DNA of 64,000 nt, taken from Aequorivita sp. Its GTDB lineage: Bacteria; Bacteroidota; Bacteroidia; Flavobacteriales; Flavobacteriaceae. Positions 25,770-35,096 of the stretch are shown one piece after another. The notes beneath the pieces were generated by a model, which saw nothing but the letters and a program-made list of their open reading frames with translations, did not search any database and was not told where the DNA came from. How positions within the stretch are numbered: the first letter of the stretch is position 1; every line of letters begins with the position of its first letter. The stretch covers positions 167,848 through 231,847 of the forward strand of contig JAGXGE010000032.1 in the NCBI GenBank assembly GCA_024637015.1, given 5' to 3'. Position numbers and translations under genes: made by a program.

Positions 25770-27593
25770 TTATAAAAGAGTGGATAGCATAAAAGTACCC
25801 AAAACCCAAAGAATAATTGATAGAATGCCTCCAATTATAAAAAAATGTTTGAACTTATAAAAGCCCATTCCATAAATTAAAGTATTTGTTTGATAGCCCA
25901 CTGGCGTGAAAAAACTAAAGTTGGCCCCAAACAAAACCGAAAGTATAAAAGGTTTGAATGGCAAGTTTAAACCTACAGCAACTGCAATGGCGATAGGCGT
26001 CATTATAATAGCCGTTGCGTTGTTGCTCACCATACTGCTCATAAGCATTGTTATTAAATAGATAAGCCCAATTATAACAACATTTGATTGTCCACTCAAA
26101 ATGCTGAGCAAATGGTCAGAAATCCATTTATCTGCTCCTGTATTATTCATTGCGACGCCTAGCGGAATCATTCCAGCCAGTAAAAATATTACCTGCCAAT
26201 TGATGCGGTGATAAACATCGTTCAGATCCAAGCAACGCGTAATTAGCAATAGACAAACACCCGTTATTGTGCTTATTAAAATACTTAAAATTCCGCTTGC
26301 CGCCAAGCCAATTACCAACAAGAGTATTATAAACGATAACGTTCTTTTTGTTTTATTCACCGAAGGTTTAGTTTTGTGCTCCATAAGAATCGCGATGTTT
26401 TCCAGGTCGTAAAGTTGGTTTATTTCGTCTTTTGGAATTTCCACAAGTAATCTATCACCAGGCTTCAATGTTATTTGCTCAATGTTTTTCCGAACCAAGC
26501 GTTCCTTAGTGTTTCTTATGTTTTTGCGCTTTTTGATAGCGATTGGCAATGCATTTTTAAAGGTTTGCCTCCTGAGTTGTTTTAATGTTTTTCCTATTAG
26601 AACTGAACCAGGCAGAATTAACAATTCCACAAACCACAAATCATCTTGTTTTTTTGTTTCTTCACTTTCTTCATGTTCCCCTTCTTTCTTTTTTTTATCA
26701 TTTCCCCGTGGTTTGTGAACGTTCAGCCCTTCCGCTTCGTTTAGTTTGGTGAGATTTTCTAAATCACACATAAGCAGCAGCTTATCATTTTTTTTTAGAG
26801 TTATATAACGCCCAGGGGCATTGGTTATCTCTTTGTTTCTTGTAAGTTTTAAAATGGAAATTTCGGGGTTGTTGAATAGAAAGGTATCTTCAATGTTTTT
26901 ATCAATTAACTTAGAATCTTTGTCAATGGTTACTGTAGTTACATAGTTTTCCAAATGATAGGCTTCTCGCAAATTTTCTTTGGAATCATTTGGAAGCCAT
27001 CTTGAAGCAATAGTAATAACTATTATTCCGACAATCAAAAAGATTACTCCAAAGGAAGAAAACTCAAAAAAACTAAATCTTTCAGCTCCCAAATCTCTTG
27101 CAACCGAATTCACGATAAGGTTGGTAGATGTTCCCATCAGGGTGCAACTTCCTCCCAAAATACCTGCAAAGGAGATTGGTAAAAGAAGTTTGGATTGCGG
27201 CAGGTTGAAGCGTTTGGATAACTCTGAAATGATTTTAATAAAAACAATTACGACTGCAGTAGTATTTATAAAAGCTGAAATACTGCCCGTAATAAACATA
27301 AAGATAGGCAACAAGAGGAAGAGGGGTAAAATGTGAAGGTTTTTCAGAAAGCGTGCCAGTGAAGCTATTACACCGTTATCTTCAAGCGCTAGGGCAATAA
27401 TCATTAAAGAAAGTACTGTGATTGTTGCTGTATTCGAAAACCCTGAAATCGCTTCCTCAGGTTTCACCAATCCCGTTAAAGCCAGTGAGGCAATAATCAA
27501 CATCGCTATTTTATCTACAGAAAAGACTTCAAAAGCGAAAAGAATAATGGTAACGAACAGAATAGAAAAAACGAGTATTATTTCTGTGGTCAT
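25770..27593 (-). CDS. SLC13-family permease with TrkA-C domains
   Basis: A 607-residue CitM/DASS-type sodium/anion symporter: about 11 membrane helices, the split repeats carrying NTTAVV and SNNATAI, and two cytosolic TrkA-C (RCK_C) domains between them (about 200-370, including LPGSVLIGKTLKQLRR). Such proteins transport sulfate, citrate or dicarboxylates; the substrate here is not known. Cotranscribed with the downstream MscS-type gene. Confidence 0.9.
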   Translation of the reverse strand: MTTEIILVFSILFVTIILFAFEVFSVDKIAMLIIASLALTGLVKPEEAISGFSNTATITVLSLMIIALALEDNGVIASLARFLKNLHILPLFLLLPIFMFITGSISAFINTTAVVIVFIKIISELSKRFNLPQSKLLLPISFAGILGGSCTLMGTSTNLIVNSVARDLGAERFSFFEFSSFGVIFLIVGIIVITIASRWLPNDSKENLREAYHLENYVTTVTIDKDSKLIDKNIEDTFLFNNPEISILKLTRNKEITNAPGRYITLKKNDKLLLMCDLENLTKLNEAEGLNVHKPRGNDKKKKEGEHEESEETKKQDDLWFVELLILPGSVLIGKTLKQLRRQTFKNALPIAIKKRKNIRNTKERLVRKNIEQITLKPGDRLLVEIPKDEINQLYDLENIAILMEHKTKPSVNKTKRTLSFIILLLVIGLAASGILSILISTITGVCLLLITRCLDLNDVYHRINWQVIFLLAGMIPLGVAMNNTGADKWISDHLLSILSGQSNVVIIGLIYLITMLMSSMVSNNATAIIMTPIAIAVAVGLNLPFKPFILSVLFGANFSFFTPVGYQTNTLIYGMGFYKFKHFFIIGGILSIILWVLGTFMLSTLL

Positions 27594-27695
27594 GTGGATT
27601 GTTGGTTGATCTTATAAAGATAACCTCAGAAATAAAACCCGTTACTAAGAATTTCATAAAATATTGACAGTGTCAATATTTTTAACACTTTTTGC

Positions 27696-28562
27696 CTATC
27701 CCAGATATTTTTTTAATATATGGCTTTTTGAAGTTTGGCGAAGTCTGCGAATTGCTTTTTCACGAATTTGGCGAACACGTTCACGACTCAAATCAAAAGT
27801 ATCGCCGATTTCCTGAAGCGTCATTGGTGGTTGTCCGCAAAGTCCAAAATTCAATTTTACCACATCTGCTTCACGCGGTGCCAATGTATCAAGCGCACGG
27901 TTTATTTCAATTCTAAGTGATTCGTGTAACAAATTTTTGTCAGGGTTAGGACTTTCACCAGAACTCAAAACATCATAAAGATTGTTATCGTTTTCCCCTT
28001 CTTGAAAAGGTGCGTCCATGGATAGACTTCGTGTTGAGTTTTTAAGTGAACTTTTCACTTTCGACTCACTGAAGTCAAGTTCATTGGCAATTTCGGCTGC
28101 AGTTGGGATGCGCTGAAATTTTTGCTCAAGATGGATTGATGCTTTTTTTATTTTGTTTATATCGCCAATTTTGTTCAATGGAAGTCTAACTACCCGAGAT
28201 TGCTCCGCTATAGCTTGCAAAATAGCCTGGCGTATCCACCAAACGGCATAGGAAATAAATTTAAAACCGCGGGTTTCATCAAACCTTTTGGCTGCTTTTA
28301 CCAAACCTACATTTCCTTCGTTAATAAGATCGGGAAGGCTCAGCCCCTGATTTTGATATTGTTTTGCCACGGAAATCACAAATCGTAGATTTGCCCTGCT
28401 TAATTTATTTAAAGCAGCTTGATCTCCTTCACGAATACGTTGGGCCAACTCCACTTCTTCTTCTGCCGTTATCAAATCTATTTTGCTAACGTCCTGTAAA
28501 TAACTGTTTAATGATTTAGTTTCGCGGTTGGTTACTTGCTTCGTGATTTTAAGTTGTCTCAT
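27696..28562 (-). CDS. rpoD: Housekeeping sigma factor RpoD
   Basis: Principal sigma-70 factor, 288 residues, of the short Bacteroidota type without region 1.1. Region 1.2 ([14 protein letters not shown]), region 2 ([25 protein letters not shown] and [10 protein letters not shown]), region 3 and the 4.2 helix-turn-helix ([19 protein letters not shown]) are all present. It directs transcription from TTG/TAnnTTTG promoters. An inverted repeat TTAACA-5-TGTTAA (28625-28641) lies in the 122-base divergent spacer and may be an operator. Confidence 0.97.
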   Translation of the reverse strand: MRQLKITKQVTNRETKSLNSYLQDVSKIDLITAEEEVELAQRIREGDQAALNKLSRANLRFVISVAKQYQNQGLSLPDLINEGNVGLVKAAKRFDETRGFKFISYAVWWIRQAILQAIAEQSRVVRLPLNKIGDINKIKKASIHLEQKFQRIPTAAEIANELDFSESKVKSSLKNSTRSLSMDAPFQEGENDNNLYDVLSSGESPNPDKNLLHESLRIEINRALDTLAPREADVVKLNFGLCGQPPMTLQEIGDTFDLSRERVRQIREKAIRRLRQTSKSHILKKYLG

Positions 28563-28684
28563 ATATTCTTCTTAAGTTTTTTTAACACGGCATAGTACCA
28601 TTTTATATGGTAATTTCCAAATAGTTAACACTATTTGTTAAAATTTGATATTCACATAATTTTTATTTACTTTAACTGAAAAAA

Positions 28685-28888
28685 ATGAAGAATTGGAGAA
28701 TTTCAATAATTTTGTTGCTTTGCAGTATTTCCATAAACGCGCAAAAACCCACGGAGGTTCCAAAACCTAGTGAAAAGCCCATTGATTTAGCCAATCCAGC
28801 AGATATTATTATTTACATTGTTTTGCCATTGTGCGCTGTTTTGTTTTTCTTTATTTGGCGTGGAAAAAGAAATAAAACGAAGAAATAA
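28685..28888 (+). CDS. Small exported/membrane protein, 67 aa
   Basis: Signal-like N-terminal helix (ISIILLLCSISINAQ), a Pro/Lys-rich linker (KPTEVPKPSEKP), one transmembrane helix (DIIIYIVLPLCAVLFFFIW) and a basic end. This layout is common in Flavobacteriaceae, where relatives have sometimes been misnamed adenylosuccinate synthetase; nothing in the sequence supports that activity. Function unknown. Confidence 0.75.
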   Translation: MKNWRISIILLLCSISINAQKPTEVPKPSEKPIDLANPADIIIYIVLPLCAVLFFFIWRGKRNKTKK

Positions 28889-28975
28889 CTTTTTTAATTA
28901 TTTAACAGCAACTTATATTCTTTTGATATTATTTTTGGTGCAATTGTTGTTGCTTTGATTTCAAAATTTCATTTT

Positions 28976-29629
28976 ATGAAAAAGAGTTTTCTTCTTTTTG
29001 GGTTTTATATAATTTGTGGTAGTGTGTTTTCACAAATAGATTTATCTAATAAATCCGTTCGTTTTGATTCTTCGGAATCCAATATAAACAGCCCCACAGG
29101 GTTTGAAATCCCTCCAGTCAAAGCCCCATCGCTTTCAAATACAAATAATCCAAATACTCCAAATAATTCAGATTTGGGGAAAAAAAAAGAAAAACAGATA
29201 GACATGCAAAACGGTGATGGTTTGCTGGAATATACTGGCACAAACAAAGCCCCAAAATACTTCACAAAAGATAAAGAAGAAAAGCCAGAATATGGAAAAG
29301 ATCAATATTTGGGCGATTTTAAAACCACTACCAAAACTGTAACATTTATGTACCGCGACCACGAATTTGTTGACGGTGATATGATACGAATATATGTGAA
29401 TGGAGACATTGCGATTCCACAAGCGAGATTGGAAGGTAGTTTTAGAGGGTTTGATCTGCCATTGCAAGCAGGTTTCAATAAAATAGATTTTGAAGCACTA
29501 AACCAGGGCTCTTCCGGACCAAACACAGCCCAGCTTAATATTTATGACGAAATCGGTAATCTTTTGGCTTCTTATGAATGGAATCTTCTCACTGGAAACA
29601 AAGCAACTGCGATTTTAGTTAAACAGTAA
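28976..29629 (+). CDS. Secreted hypothetical protein, 217 aa
   Basis: Starts at ATG 28976 (an in-frame upstream ATG at 28955 adds seven residues before the signal peptide and is less likely). Signal peptide MKKSFLLFGFYIICGSVFSQ, a low-complexity Asn/Pro/Ser/Lys linker (about 25-95), then a roughly 115-residue beta-sandwich-like domain with DHEFVDGDMIRIYVNGD and AQLNIYDEIGN. Likely periplasmic or outer surface. Family not recognised. Confidence 0.78.
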   Translation: MKKSFLLFGFYIICGSVFSQIDLSNKSVRFDSSESNINSPTGFEIPPVKAPSLSNTNNPNTPNNSDLGKKKEKQIDMQNGDGLLEYTGTNKAPKYFTKDKEEKPEYGKDQYLGDFKTTTKTVTFMYRDHEFVDGDMIRIYVNGDIAIPQARLEGSFRGFDLPLQAGFNKIDFEALNQGSSGPNTAQLNIYDEIGNLLASYEWNLLTGNKATAILVKQ

Positions 29630-29689
29630 TTCTCAACAAATTTTTAACTTCAAATAATGATTTAAAATAATTATTTTAAAATGTAAAGC

Positions 29690-29717
29690 TTGTTTTACAA
29701 AATAAACAGTATATTTG
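29690..29717 (+). promoter_or_regulatory. Bacteroidota-type promoter
   Basis: TTG (29690-29692), 17-base spacer, TATATTTG (29710-29717): an almost ideal match to the consensus. Start of transcription would be about 29724, 40 bases before the membrane-protein gene at 29764. Confidence 0.75.
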
Positions 29718-29763
29718 TCTTATTGTTAAGTTAACTTACATTTATTGTTTTAAATTTTTAATT

Positions 29764-30213
29764 ATGAAAAAGAGTAAAATTTGTGATGCTGAAGAGCTAA
29801 GATTGCAGTGGCTTGTAAATTTTAAATTGCCAAACTATTGGAAAAAAATAGGGTGGGCGCTTCTTTCCCTTTCATTTGCCTTAATTATATTGACTAAATT
29901 TTTAGATGGTGATTTTTCGGTAATTATATCTATCTTAAAAAAAATAACGCTACTTGGTTTATTGATTGTAGTTATTTCAAAAGAAAAAATTGAAGATGAA
30001 CTTATGGAAAACCTTCGCGGTAAGGCTTTTTCGTTTTCTTTTATTATTGGAGTAGTTTATGTGTTGGTGCAACCTTTAATCAATTATTTGGTTTTTGTGA
30101 TTCTAAAGCCACAGAAAGCAAGGTTTGAAGATCTTGGTGATTTTCAGATTCTTTGGTTTTTGCTTATAGTTTATTTAACAGCTTTCTGGTTCTTAAAAAG
30201 AAGAAATGCATGA
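29764..30213 (+). CDS. Four-helix membrane protein, 149 aa, paired with XRE regulator
   Basis: An integral membrane protein with about four hydrophobic helices and short loops (GRKAFSFSF-like FRGKAFSF region, then FIIGVVYVLVQPLINYLVFV). It resembles the DUF2178/YgzD-partner type, a membrane protein encoded upstream of a small XRE regulator. Its TGA stop overlaps the ATG of that regulator (ATGA at 30210-30213), so the two are coupled. Function unknown. Confidence 0.75.
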   Translation: MKKSKICDAEELRLQWLVNFKLPNYWKKIGWALLSLSFALIILTKFLDGDFSVIISILKKITLLGLLIVVISKEKIEDELMENLRGKAFSFSFIIGVVYVLVQPLINYLVFVILKPQKARFEDLGDFQILWFLLIVYLTAFWFLKRRNA

Positions 30214-30410
30214 AAAATACAATAAAAGTAGAACGTGCAATTCTCAATCTAACACAGGATGAACTTGCTCAAGAAATAGGAGTCTCCAGACAAACAATTA
30301 ATTCAATTGAGACAAATCGTTATGTTCCTTCAACTCTTTTATCCCTTAAGTTGTCCAAGCTTTTCAATAAGCCAGTCAATGATTTTTTTAAACTTGAAGA
30401 CAATGATTAG
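30210..30410 (+). CDS. XRE-family transcriptional regulator (YgzD-like)
   Basis: A 66-residue HTH_3 protein: KVERAILNLTQDELAQEIG, VSRQTINSIETNRYVPSTLLSLKLS and a short tail. This is the YgzD-like minimal regulator type. The start is ATG 30210; a longer in-frame start at 30153 runs into the upstream gene and is rejected. It probably represses its own pair from the promoter at 29690-29717. Confidence 0.9.
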   Translation: MKNTIKVERAILNLTQDELAQEIGVSRQTINSIETNRYVPSTLLSLKLSKLFNKPVNDFFKLEDND

Positions 30411-30529
30411 CGTGCTTATATTTTATTTTTTGGAAGTTATTTTTAGAATAATAATTTTTCTACTCAGTTAAATTTCCCTTAATTAAACTGAAATAATTCT
30501 TCATATTTCTTTAAATTTCTTCGGAGGGT

Positions 30530-30552
30530 CTGTAATTTTATGAAAATTACAG
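30530..30552. promoter_or_regulatory. Perfect dyad just upstream of the pyruvate oxidase gene
   Basis: Two perfect 10-bp arms (30530-30539 and 30543-30552) around a three-base centre, CTGTAATTTT-ATG-AAAATTACAG. It ends 4 bases before the ATG at 30557, covering the likely transcription start or ribosome site. A repressor operator is the simplest reading; regulator unknown. Confidence 0.55.
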
Positions 30553-30556
30553 TTTT

Positions 30557-32305
30557 ATGAATGTTTCCGAACAAATCCTTCAAATCCTTAAAAATGTTGG
30601 TGTAACTCAAATATGGGGCGTAACAGGCGATGCCTTAAACACATTCACAGATGCCCTTCGTGGTGATAAAGGAATAAAATGGAACGCAGTACGTCATGAA
30701 GAAAATGGAGCGTTTGCAGCATGTGCCGAAGCCCAAATGACGGATAATCTTGCGGTCTGCGCAGGAACCGTTGGACCAGGAACACTTCACCTAATAAATG
30801 GTTTATACAATGCGAAAAAAGAACGCGTCCCGGTTCTTGCCATTAGCGGACAAGTGGCGCGTGTAAATATGGGAACCAATTATTTTCAGGAAGTGGGACT
30901 CACCAAGATATTTGATGATGTTTGTGCGTATCAAGCCGTAATCCGATCGGCTGAAGAAGCGCCCCGTGTAGTTTTAAAAGCAATTCAAATCGCTTTGGAG
31001 CAACGTGCAGTTGTTCGTGTTGAAATACCTGTAGATATTGCTATTGAAGAAGCTAAAGGTGCCCATTATGAGCACCCAGTATTTCGAAGCAACGCTGTTT
31101 TAGTTCCTTCTGATGAAGATGTTAACAAAATTGCCAGTGCTATAAATGACGCTAAAAAAATTACAATACTTGCCGGTGCAGGCTGTCGAAATAGTAGGGA
31201 AGAAGTCTTGGCGCTTTCAGAGAAAATAAAAGCACCAATAGTGCACACACTTCGTTCGTCAGATGTAATTCATAACGATGATAAAAATGTGGTCGGGCTT
31301 ACAGGACTCATCGGAAATCCATCTGGATATCACGCTGTGATGAAGGCGGATTTATTATTGATGTTAGGAACAGACTTTCCATATAGTAATTTCTTGCCTG
31401 ATGACTCAAAAGTTATTCAAATAGATAAACGTATCGAGAATATTGGTAATCGCGTTAAAGTTGATATTGGAGTGCAAGGGGATTGTTTGGCGACGCTTCA
31501 AAAATTAGATTCAAAAATTTTTCCGAAGAAAAATTCTGAGTTTTTGGATAATTTGGTTGAAAACTTCAAAAAATGGAAAAACCAAAAGGAGGAAAGCAGT
31601 AGTTTAAAAAATAACGAAGAGCCTTTACATCCGCAGCTTTTTATGAATGTCATAAATCGAAAAGCTTCAGATGATGCCTGTTTTACCGTTGACGTTGGCG
31701 AAAGTGCCATTTGGGTAGCACACCATTTAACGCTTCACGGAAAGCGAAGACTTTTGGGCTCTTTTAATCACGGTTCCATGGCTGTAGGTTTTCCCGCCGC
31801 AATGGGAATTCAATCGGTTAATCCAGGAAGACAGGTTTGGGCAATTGTTGGCGACGGGGCTTTCGGGATGTGTATGAATGATTTTATTACTGCAGTTCGG
31901 TATAATTGGCCCGTAAAGGTTTTGGTTTTCAACAATAGCCAGCTCGGTTTTGTGAAAATTGAAATGGAAGAAGCCGGCTACGCAATGGCAGATGAAGCTC
32001 TTGGACTTCAAAACCCAAATTTTGCTGAATATGCCAAACTCTGTGGCGGTGATGGAATACGTGTGGAACATGCTGCAGATATTGAAAAGGCTGTTGAGAT
32101 GGCAATCGCTTCGCCCAAACCTTTTATTATTGATGCTGTTACTAATCCAGGGGAACTTTCACTGCCGCCGAATATCACGTTGGAAGAGGCGTGGGGTTTC
32201 GGAAAATCGAAAGTGAAGGAAATTCTGCTATCAGTTAAAGGCGACAAGAACCAAAAAAATAATTTGATGGATGAAATAAAGGCATTCTTTCACAATTCAA
32301 AATAA
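30557..32305 (+). CDS. Thiamine-pyrophosphate enzyme, pyruvate oxidase (PoxB)-like
   Basis: A 582-residue TPP/FAD enzyme of the PoxB/AlsS superfamily. N-terminal PYR domain with GVTGDALN and RHEENGAFAACAEAQ (catalytic Glu), central FAD domain, C-terminal PP domain with GDGAFGMCMNDFITA. The whole reads most like ubiquinone-dependent pyruvate oxidase, making acetate, CO2 and reduced quinone. The PoxB membrane-binding tail is short here. First gene of a three-gene operon behind a perfect dyad. Confidence 0.85.
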   Translation: MNVSEQILQILKNVGVTQIWGVTGDALNTFTDALRGDKGIKWNAVRHEENGAFAACAEAQMTDNLAVCAGTVGPGTLHLINGLYNAKKERVPVLAISGQVARVNMGTNYFQEVGLTKIFDDVCAYQAVIRSAEEAPRVVLKAIQIALEQRAVVRVEIPVDIAIEEAKGAHYEHPVFRSNAVLVPSDEDVNKIASAINDAKKITILAGAGCRNSREEVLALSEKIKAPIVHTLRSSDVIHNDDKNVVGLTGLIGNPSGYHAVMKADLLLMLGTDFPYSNFLPDDSKVIQIDKRIENIGNRVKVDIGVQGDCLATLQKLDSKIFPKKNSEFLDNLVENFKKWKNQKEESSSLKNNEEPLHPQLFMNVINRKASDDACFTVDVGESAIWVAHHLTLHGKRRLLGSFNHGSMAVGFPAAMGIQSVNPGRQVWAIVGDGAFGMCMNDFITAVRYNWPVKVLVFNNSQLGFVKIEMEEAGYAMADEALGLQNPNFAEYAKLCGGDGIRVEHAADIEKAVEMAIASPKPFIIDAVTNPGELSLPPNITLEEAWGFGKSKVKEILLSVKGDKNQKNNLMDEIKAFFHNSK

Positions 32306-32323
32306 TTTGAAATACTTTTTAAA

Positions 32324-33832
32324 ATGAGAGAAGCAATCCAATTCACATTTATAGTCTTAGGAATAATTGCAATTATTACTTGCACCGTAATATGGCCAGT
32401 TTATGGTTTTTCTGTTTTGGCGGCTTTGATTTTCGGGATTGGTATGTATGATTTGTTTCAAAAGAAACATACCATTCTTAGAAATTTTCCTGTTTTGGGC
32501 CATATGCGTTTTCTTTTAGAAATGATTGGACCAGAAATCCATCAATATTTTGTGGAAGACGCTACAGACGGAAAACCAATTGACAGAAATCACAGAACTT
32601 ATATTTACGAGCGTGCAAAACTTCAAAATGAAACCCATCCCTTTGGAACGGAATTGAACGTTGAAGTGGAAAACTATAAGTGGATGAAACACAGTATTTA
32701 TCCATCAAAACTGCTCGAAGAACCACCGCGCGTTCTTGTTGGCGGACCCGATTGCAAACAACTATATAGTGCAAGTATTTTTAATATTTCAGCAATGAGT
32801 TACGGTGCATTGAGCAAAAATGCTGTGATGGCACTAAATTTTGGAGCAAAGGCTGGTAACTTTTTTCACGATACTGGTGAAGGTGGAATTGCCGAATATC
32901 ATTTAAAAGGTGGCGATTTGGTTTATGAAGTGGGTACAGGCTATTTCGGTTGTAGAACGGAGGACGGAAACTTTTCCCCTGAAAAATTTAAGGAAAAGGC
33001 GGCACTTCCGAATGTAAAAATGATAGAAATCAAGATTTCGCAAGGAGCAAAACCAGGGCATGGTGGTGTTTTGCCAGCGGTAAAAAATAATGAGGAAATT
33101 GCAAAAATCAGGGGAATAAAACCACATACGGTGGTGCTCTCGCCTCCTGGCCACAGTGCGTTCAACGATGCGGAAGGATTGCTTCGGTTTGTTAAGCAAA
33201 TGCGCGACCTGAGCGATGGAAAACCCATAGGTTTTAAATTTTGTGTTGGTAGTAAAAAGGAGTTTATTGACATTTGCGAAAAAATGGTTGAAACTGGAAT
33301 AAAACCAGATTTTATAACTGTTGATGGTTCCGAAGGCGGAACGGGTGCGGCACCGATAGATTTTTCAAATTATGTAGGGATGCCATGGGAAAAAGCCCTT
33401 GTTTTTGTAGTTGATACTTTGAATGGTTATGGCTTAAAAAAAGACATAAAAGTAGTTACTGCCACGAAAATATTTACAGCTTTTGACATTTTTAAAGCGC
33501 TATGTATTGGCGCTGATATTTGTAATTCTGCCCGCGGAATGATGCTCGCTCTTGGATGTGTTCAAGCTTTGCGTTGCGACACCAACAAATGCCCAACAGG
33601 TGTAACAACAAACAATCCAAGCCTGATGCGGGGTTTGGTGGTGGAAGACAAGTGGAAACGTGTTAAAAATTATCAAGGTCAAACGGTAAAGGAATTTTTG
33701 GAACTTTTTGCAGCTGCTGGCTGTAAAACCCTTTCAGATTTGAATAGAAGTTATATCTTTAAGCAAGTGGAAACTGAAATAAAATGTTACGAAGAAATTT
33801 ACCCTACAATTTCGAAAGGAAAATTTCTATAA
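32324..33832 (+). CDS. FMN-binding glutamate synthase family protein
   Basis: A 502-residue protein with two N-terminal membrane helices (about 1-45) and a glutamate-synthase-type FMN/Fe-S barrel (SAMSYGALSKNAVMALN, PGHGGVLPA, DGSEGGTGAAPIDFSNYVG, CDTNKCPTGVTTNN with the Fe-S cysteines). It lacks the glutaminase and small subunits, so it is probably not the biosynthetic GOGAT; family role is uncertain. It starts 18 bases after the pyruvate oxidase gene. Confidence 0.88.
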   Translation: MREAIQFTFIVLGIIAIITCTVIWPVYGFSVLAALIFGIGMYDLFQKKHTILRNFPVLGHMRFLLEMIGPEIHQYFVEDATDGKPIDRNHRTYIYERAKLQNETHPFGTELNVEVENYKWMKHSIYPSKLLEEPPRVLVGGPDCKQLYSASIFNISAMSYGALSKNAVMALNFGAKAGNFFHDTGEGGIAEYHLKGGDLVYEVGTGYFGCRTEDGNFSPEKFKEKAALPNVKMIEIKISQGAKPGHGGVLPAVKNNEEIAKIRGIKPHTVVLSPPGHSAFNDAEGLLRFVKQMRDLSDGKPIGFKFCVGSKKEFIDICEKMVETGIKPDFITVDGSEGGTGAAPIDFSNYVGMPWEKALVFVVDTLNGYGLKKDIKVVTATKIFTAFDIFKALCIGADICNSARGMMLALGCVQALRCDTNKCPTGVTTNNPSLMRGLVVEDKWKRVKNYQGQTVKEFLELFAAAGCKTLSDLNRSYIFKQVETEIKCYEEIYPTISKGKFL

Positions 33833-33871
33833 GAGGCTTACAATTAATTCTGAACTTAAAAATAAGTACCA

Positions 33872-34327
33872 ATGAAAAAAGTATTGATTACCCTTGACTA
33901 CAATCCCAATTCAGAAAAAGTTGTGAATATGGGTTATGAACTTTCAAAACTGATGAAGGCTGAAATTTGTTTGTTTCACGTGCTATCTGAAGTGCAATAC
34001 TACGGAATGCAATATGAACCTTTTATGGGTTACGAAGGATATGCGTTTCCTGTTGATTATAGAATTCAGGAAGAATTTGTGAAAGTGGCGCAAGATTATC
34101 TTGAAAAAACCAAGGCCCATTTAAAAGGAAATAATATTACAACACATTTGGCAGAAGGCGACACCGCAAAAATGATTTTGGAATACGCCGAAGAATGGAA
34201 AGCAGATTTAATTGTTATGGGAACCCACAGTCACGGAACGCTAGAAAAAATATTCTTGGGCACAGTTGCTTCAAGTGTTTTAGAGCATACAAAAATTCCG
34301 GTTTATATGGTGCCAACCGGTAAATGA
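33872..34327 (+). CDS. Universal stress protein
   Basis: A 151-residue UspA-type protein with the nucleotide-binding end VMGTHSHGTLEKIFLGTVA followed by SVLEHTKIPVYMVP (G-2x-G-9x-G(S/T) pattern). It lies 39 bases after the FMN glutamate synthase-like gene. Its place in the operon suggests the operon is a stress or respiration module. Confidence 0.9.
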   Translation: MKKVLITLDYNPNSEKVVNMGYELSKLMKAEICLFHVLSEVQYYGMQYEPFMGYEGYAFPVDYRIQEEFVKVAQDYLEKTKAHLKGNNITTHLAEGDTAKMILEYAEEWKADLIVMGTHSHGTLEKIFLGTVASSVLEHTKIPVYMVPTGK

Positions 34328-34346
34328 TTTAAAAATTCAATAATCT

Positions 34347-34652
34347 TTACAGCGGCTTGTCCTGTTCTAAACTTTCATTGTCTTCACCACCTTGACTGAA
34401 AAGTTTGTTTTCTTCGTCACGAAGACCATTTCCATTGGATTTTTTTGATTGTTTACGACCAGGAACGTCTAAATCCTTTCCTTCAAAATCTACTTTTTGT
34501 TTACGGTTCCGAAGTTGCTGATCGTCACCTCCATCACCGTGAACGTTTTTTTGGGAAAGCATATCCTTATCGTGTTCTGTTACATTTGGATTGTAAGGAA
34601 GCTCTTCATTATTATTTTTTTTGTTTGAAGGGTTTTTTTCTGAAGTTTTCAT
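34347..34652 (-). CDS. Hydrophilic disordered hypothetical protein, 101 aa
   Basis: Almost devoid of hydrophobic residues; Asn, Asp, Gln, Lys and Gly dominate (GDGGDDQQLRNRKQK). It is convergent with the universal stress gene. Proteins of this kind are common in Bacteroidota and are annotated only as hypothetical. It may be intrinsically disordered and stress-linked, but this is inference. Confidence 0.65.
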   Translation of the reverse strand: MKTSEKNPSNKKNNNEELPYNPNVTEHDKDMLSQKNVHGDGGDDQQLRNRKQKVDFEGKDLDVPGRKQSKKSNGNGLRDEENKLFSQGGEDNESLEQDKPL

Positions 34653-34792
34653 GTTTTTATTTTAAAGATATTTGAAATGAAGAAAAAGCAAGCCCTATTT
34701 AACACACATTAAATAAAAAATAACAGGTATTTAAGGATTATGACATAAATTGATACCTTCGCACTTGGAACATTTCATTTTAAAAACTAATT

Positions 34793-35095
34793 ATGGCTTT
34801 AACCAATAATGATATAATGAAAAAACTACGCGTGGCCCACAAACTGCGCGATGAGGATATTGTTAAGATATGTTCACTAGTTGATTTTGCTGTAACCAAA
34901 AGTGAGCTGGGTGCAATTTTTAGAAATGAAAATCATGAAAAATACATGGAATGTGGCGACCAGTTTCTTCGTAATTTCTTAAATGGTTTGGTGATTCATT
35001 TACGTGGACCAATGCCTGAAAAAAAGGTGGTTAAAGTTCAGGACAAACCCAAACCCAAACCTGTTCGTAAATATAATCCCAATCCTAAGAAATAA
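34793..35095 (+). CDS. Single-domain DUF1456 protein
   Basis: A 100-residue protein with one DUF1456 unit (TNNDIMKKLRVAHKLRDEDIVKICSLVDFAVTKSELGAIFR, then ECGDQFLRNFLNGLVI). The usual DUF1456 proteins, such as YehS, carry two such units in about 150 residues; here the second is replaced by a short Lys/Pro tail. Function unknown. Confidence 0.85.
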   Translation: MALTNNDIMKKLRVAHKLRDEDIVKICSLVDFAVTKSELGAIFRNENHEKYMECGDQFLRNFLNGLVIHLRGPMPEKKVVKVQDKPKPKPVRKYNPNPKK

Positions 35096-35096
35096 A

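Noticed and set aside
28685..28888. Adenylosuccinate synthetase label for the 67-aa protein
   Set aside because: Relatives have carried that name, but the protein is far too short and lacks any motif of the enzyme.
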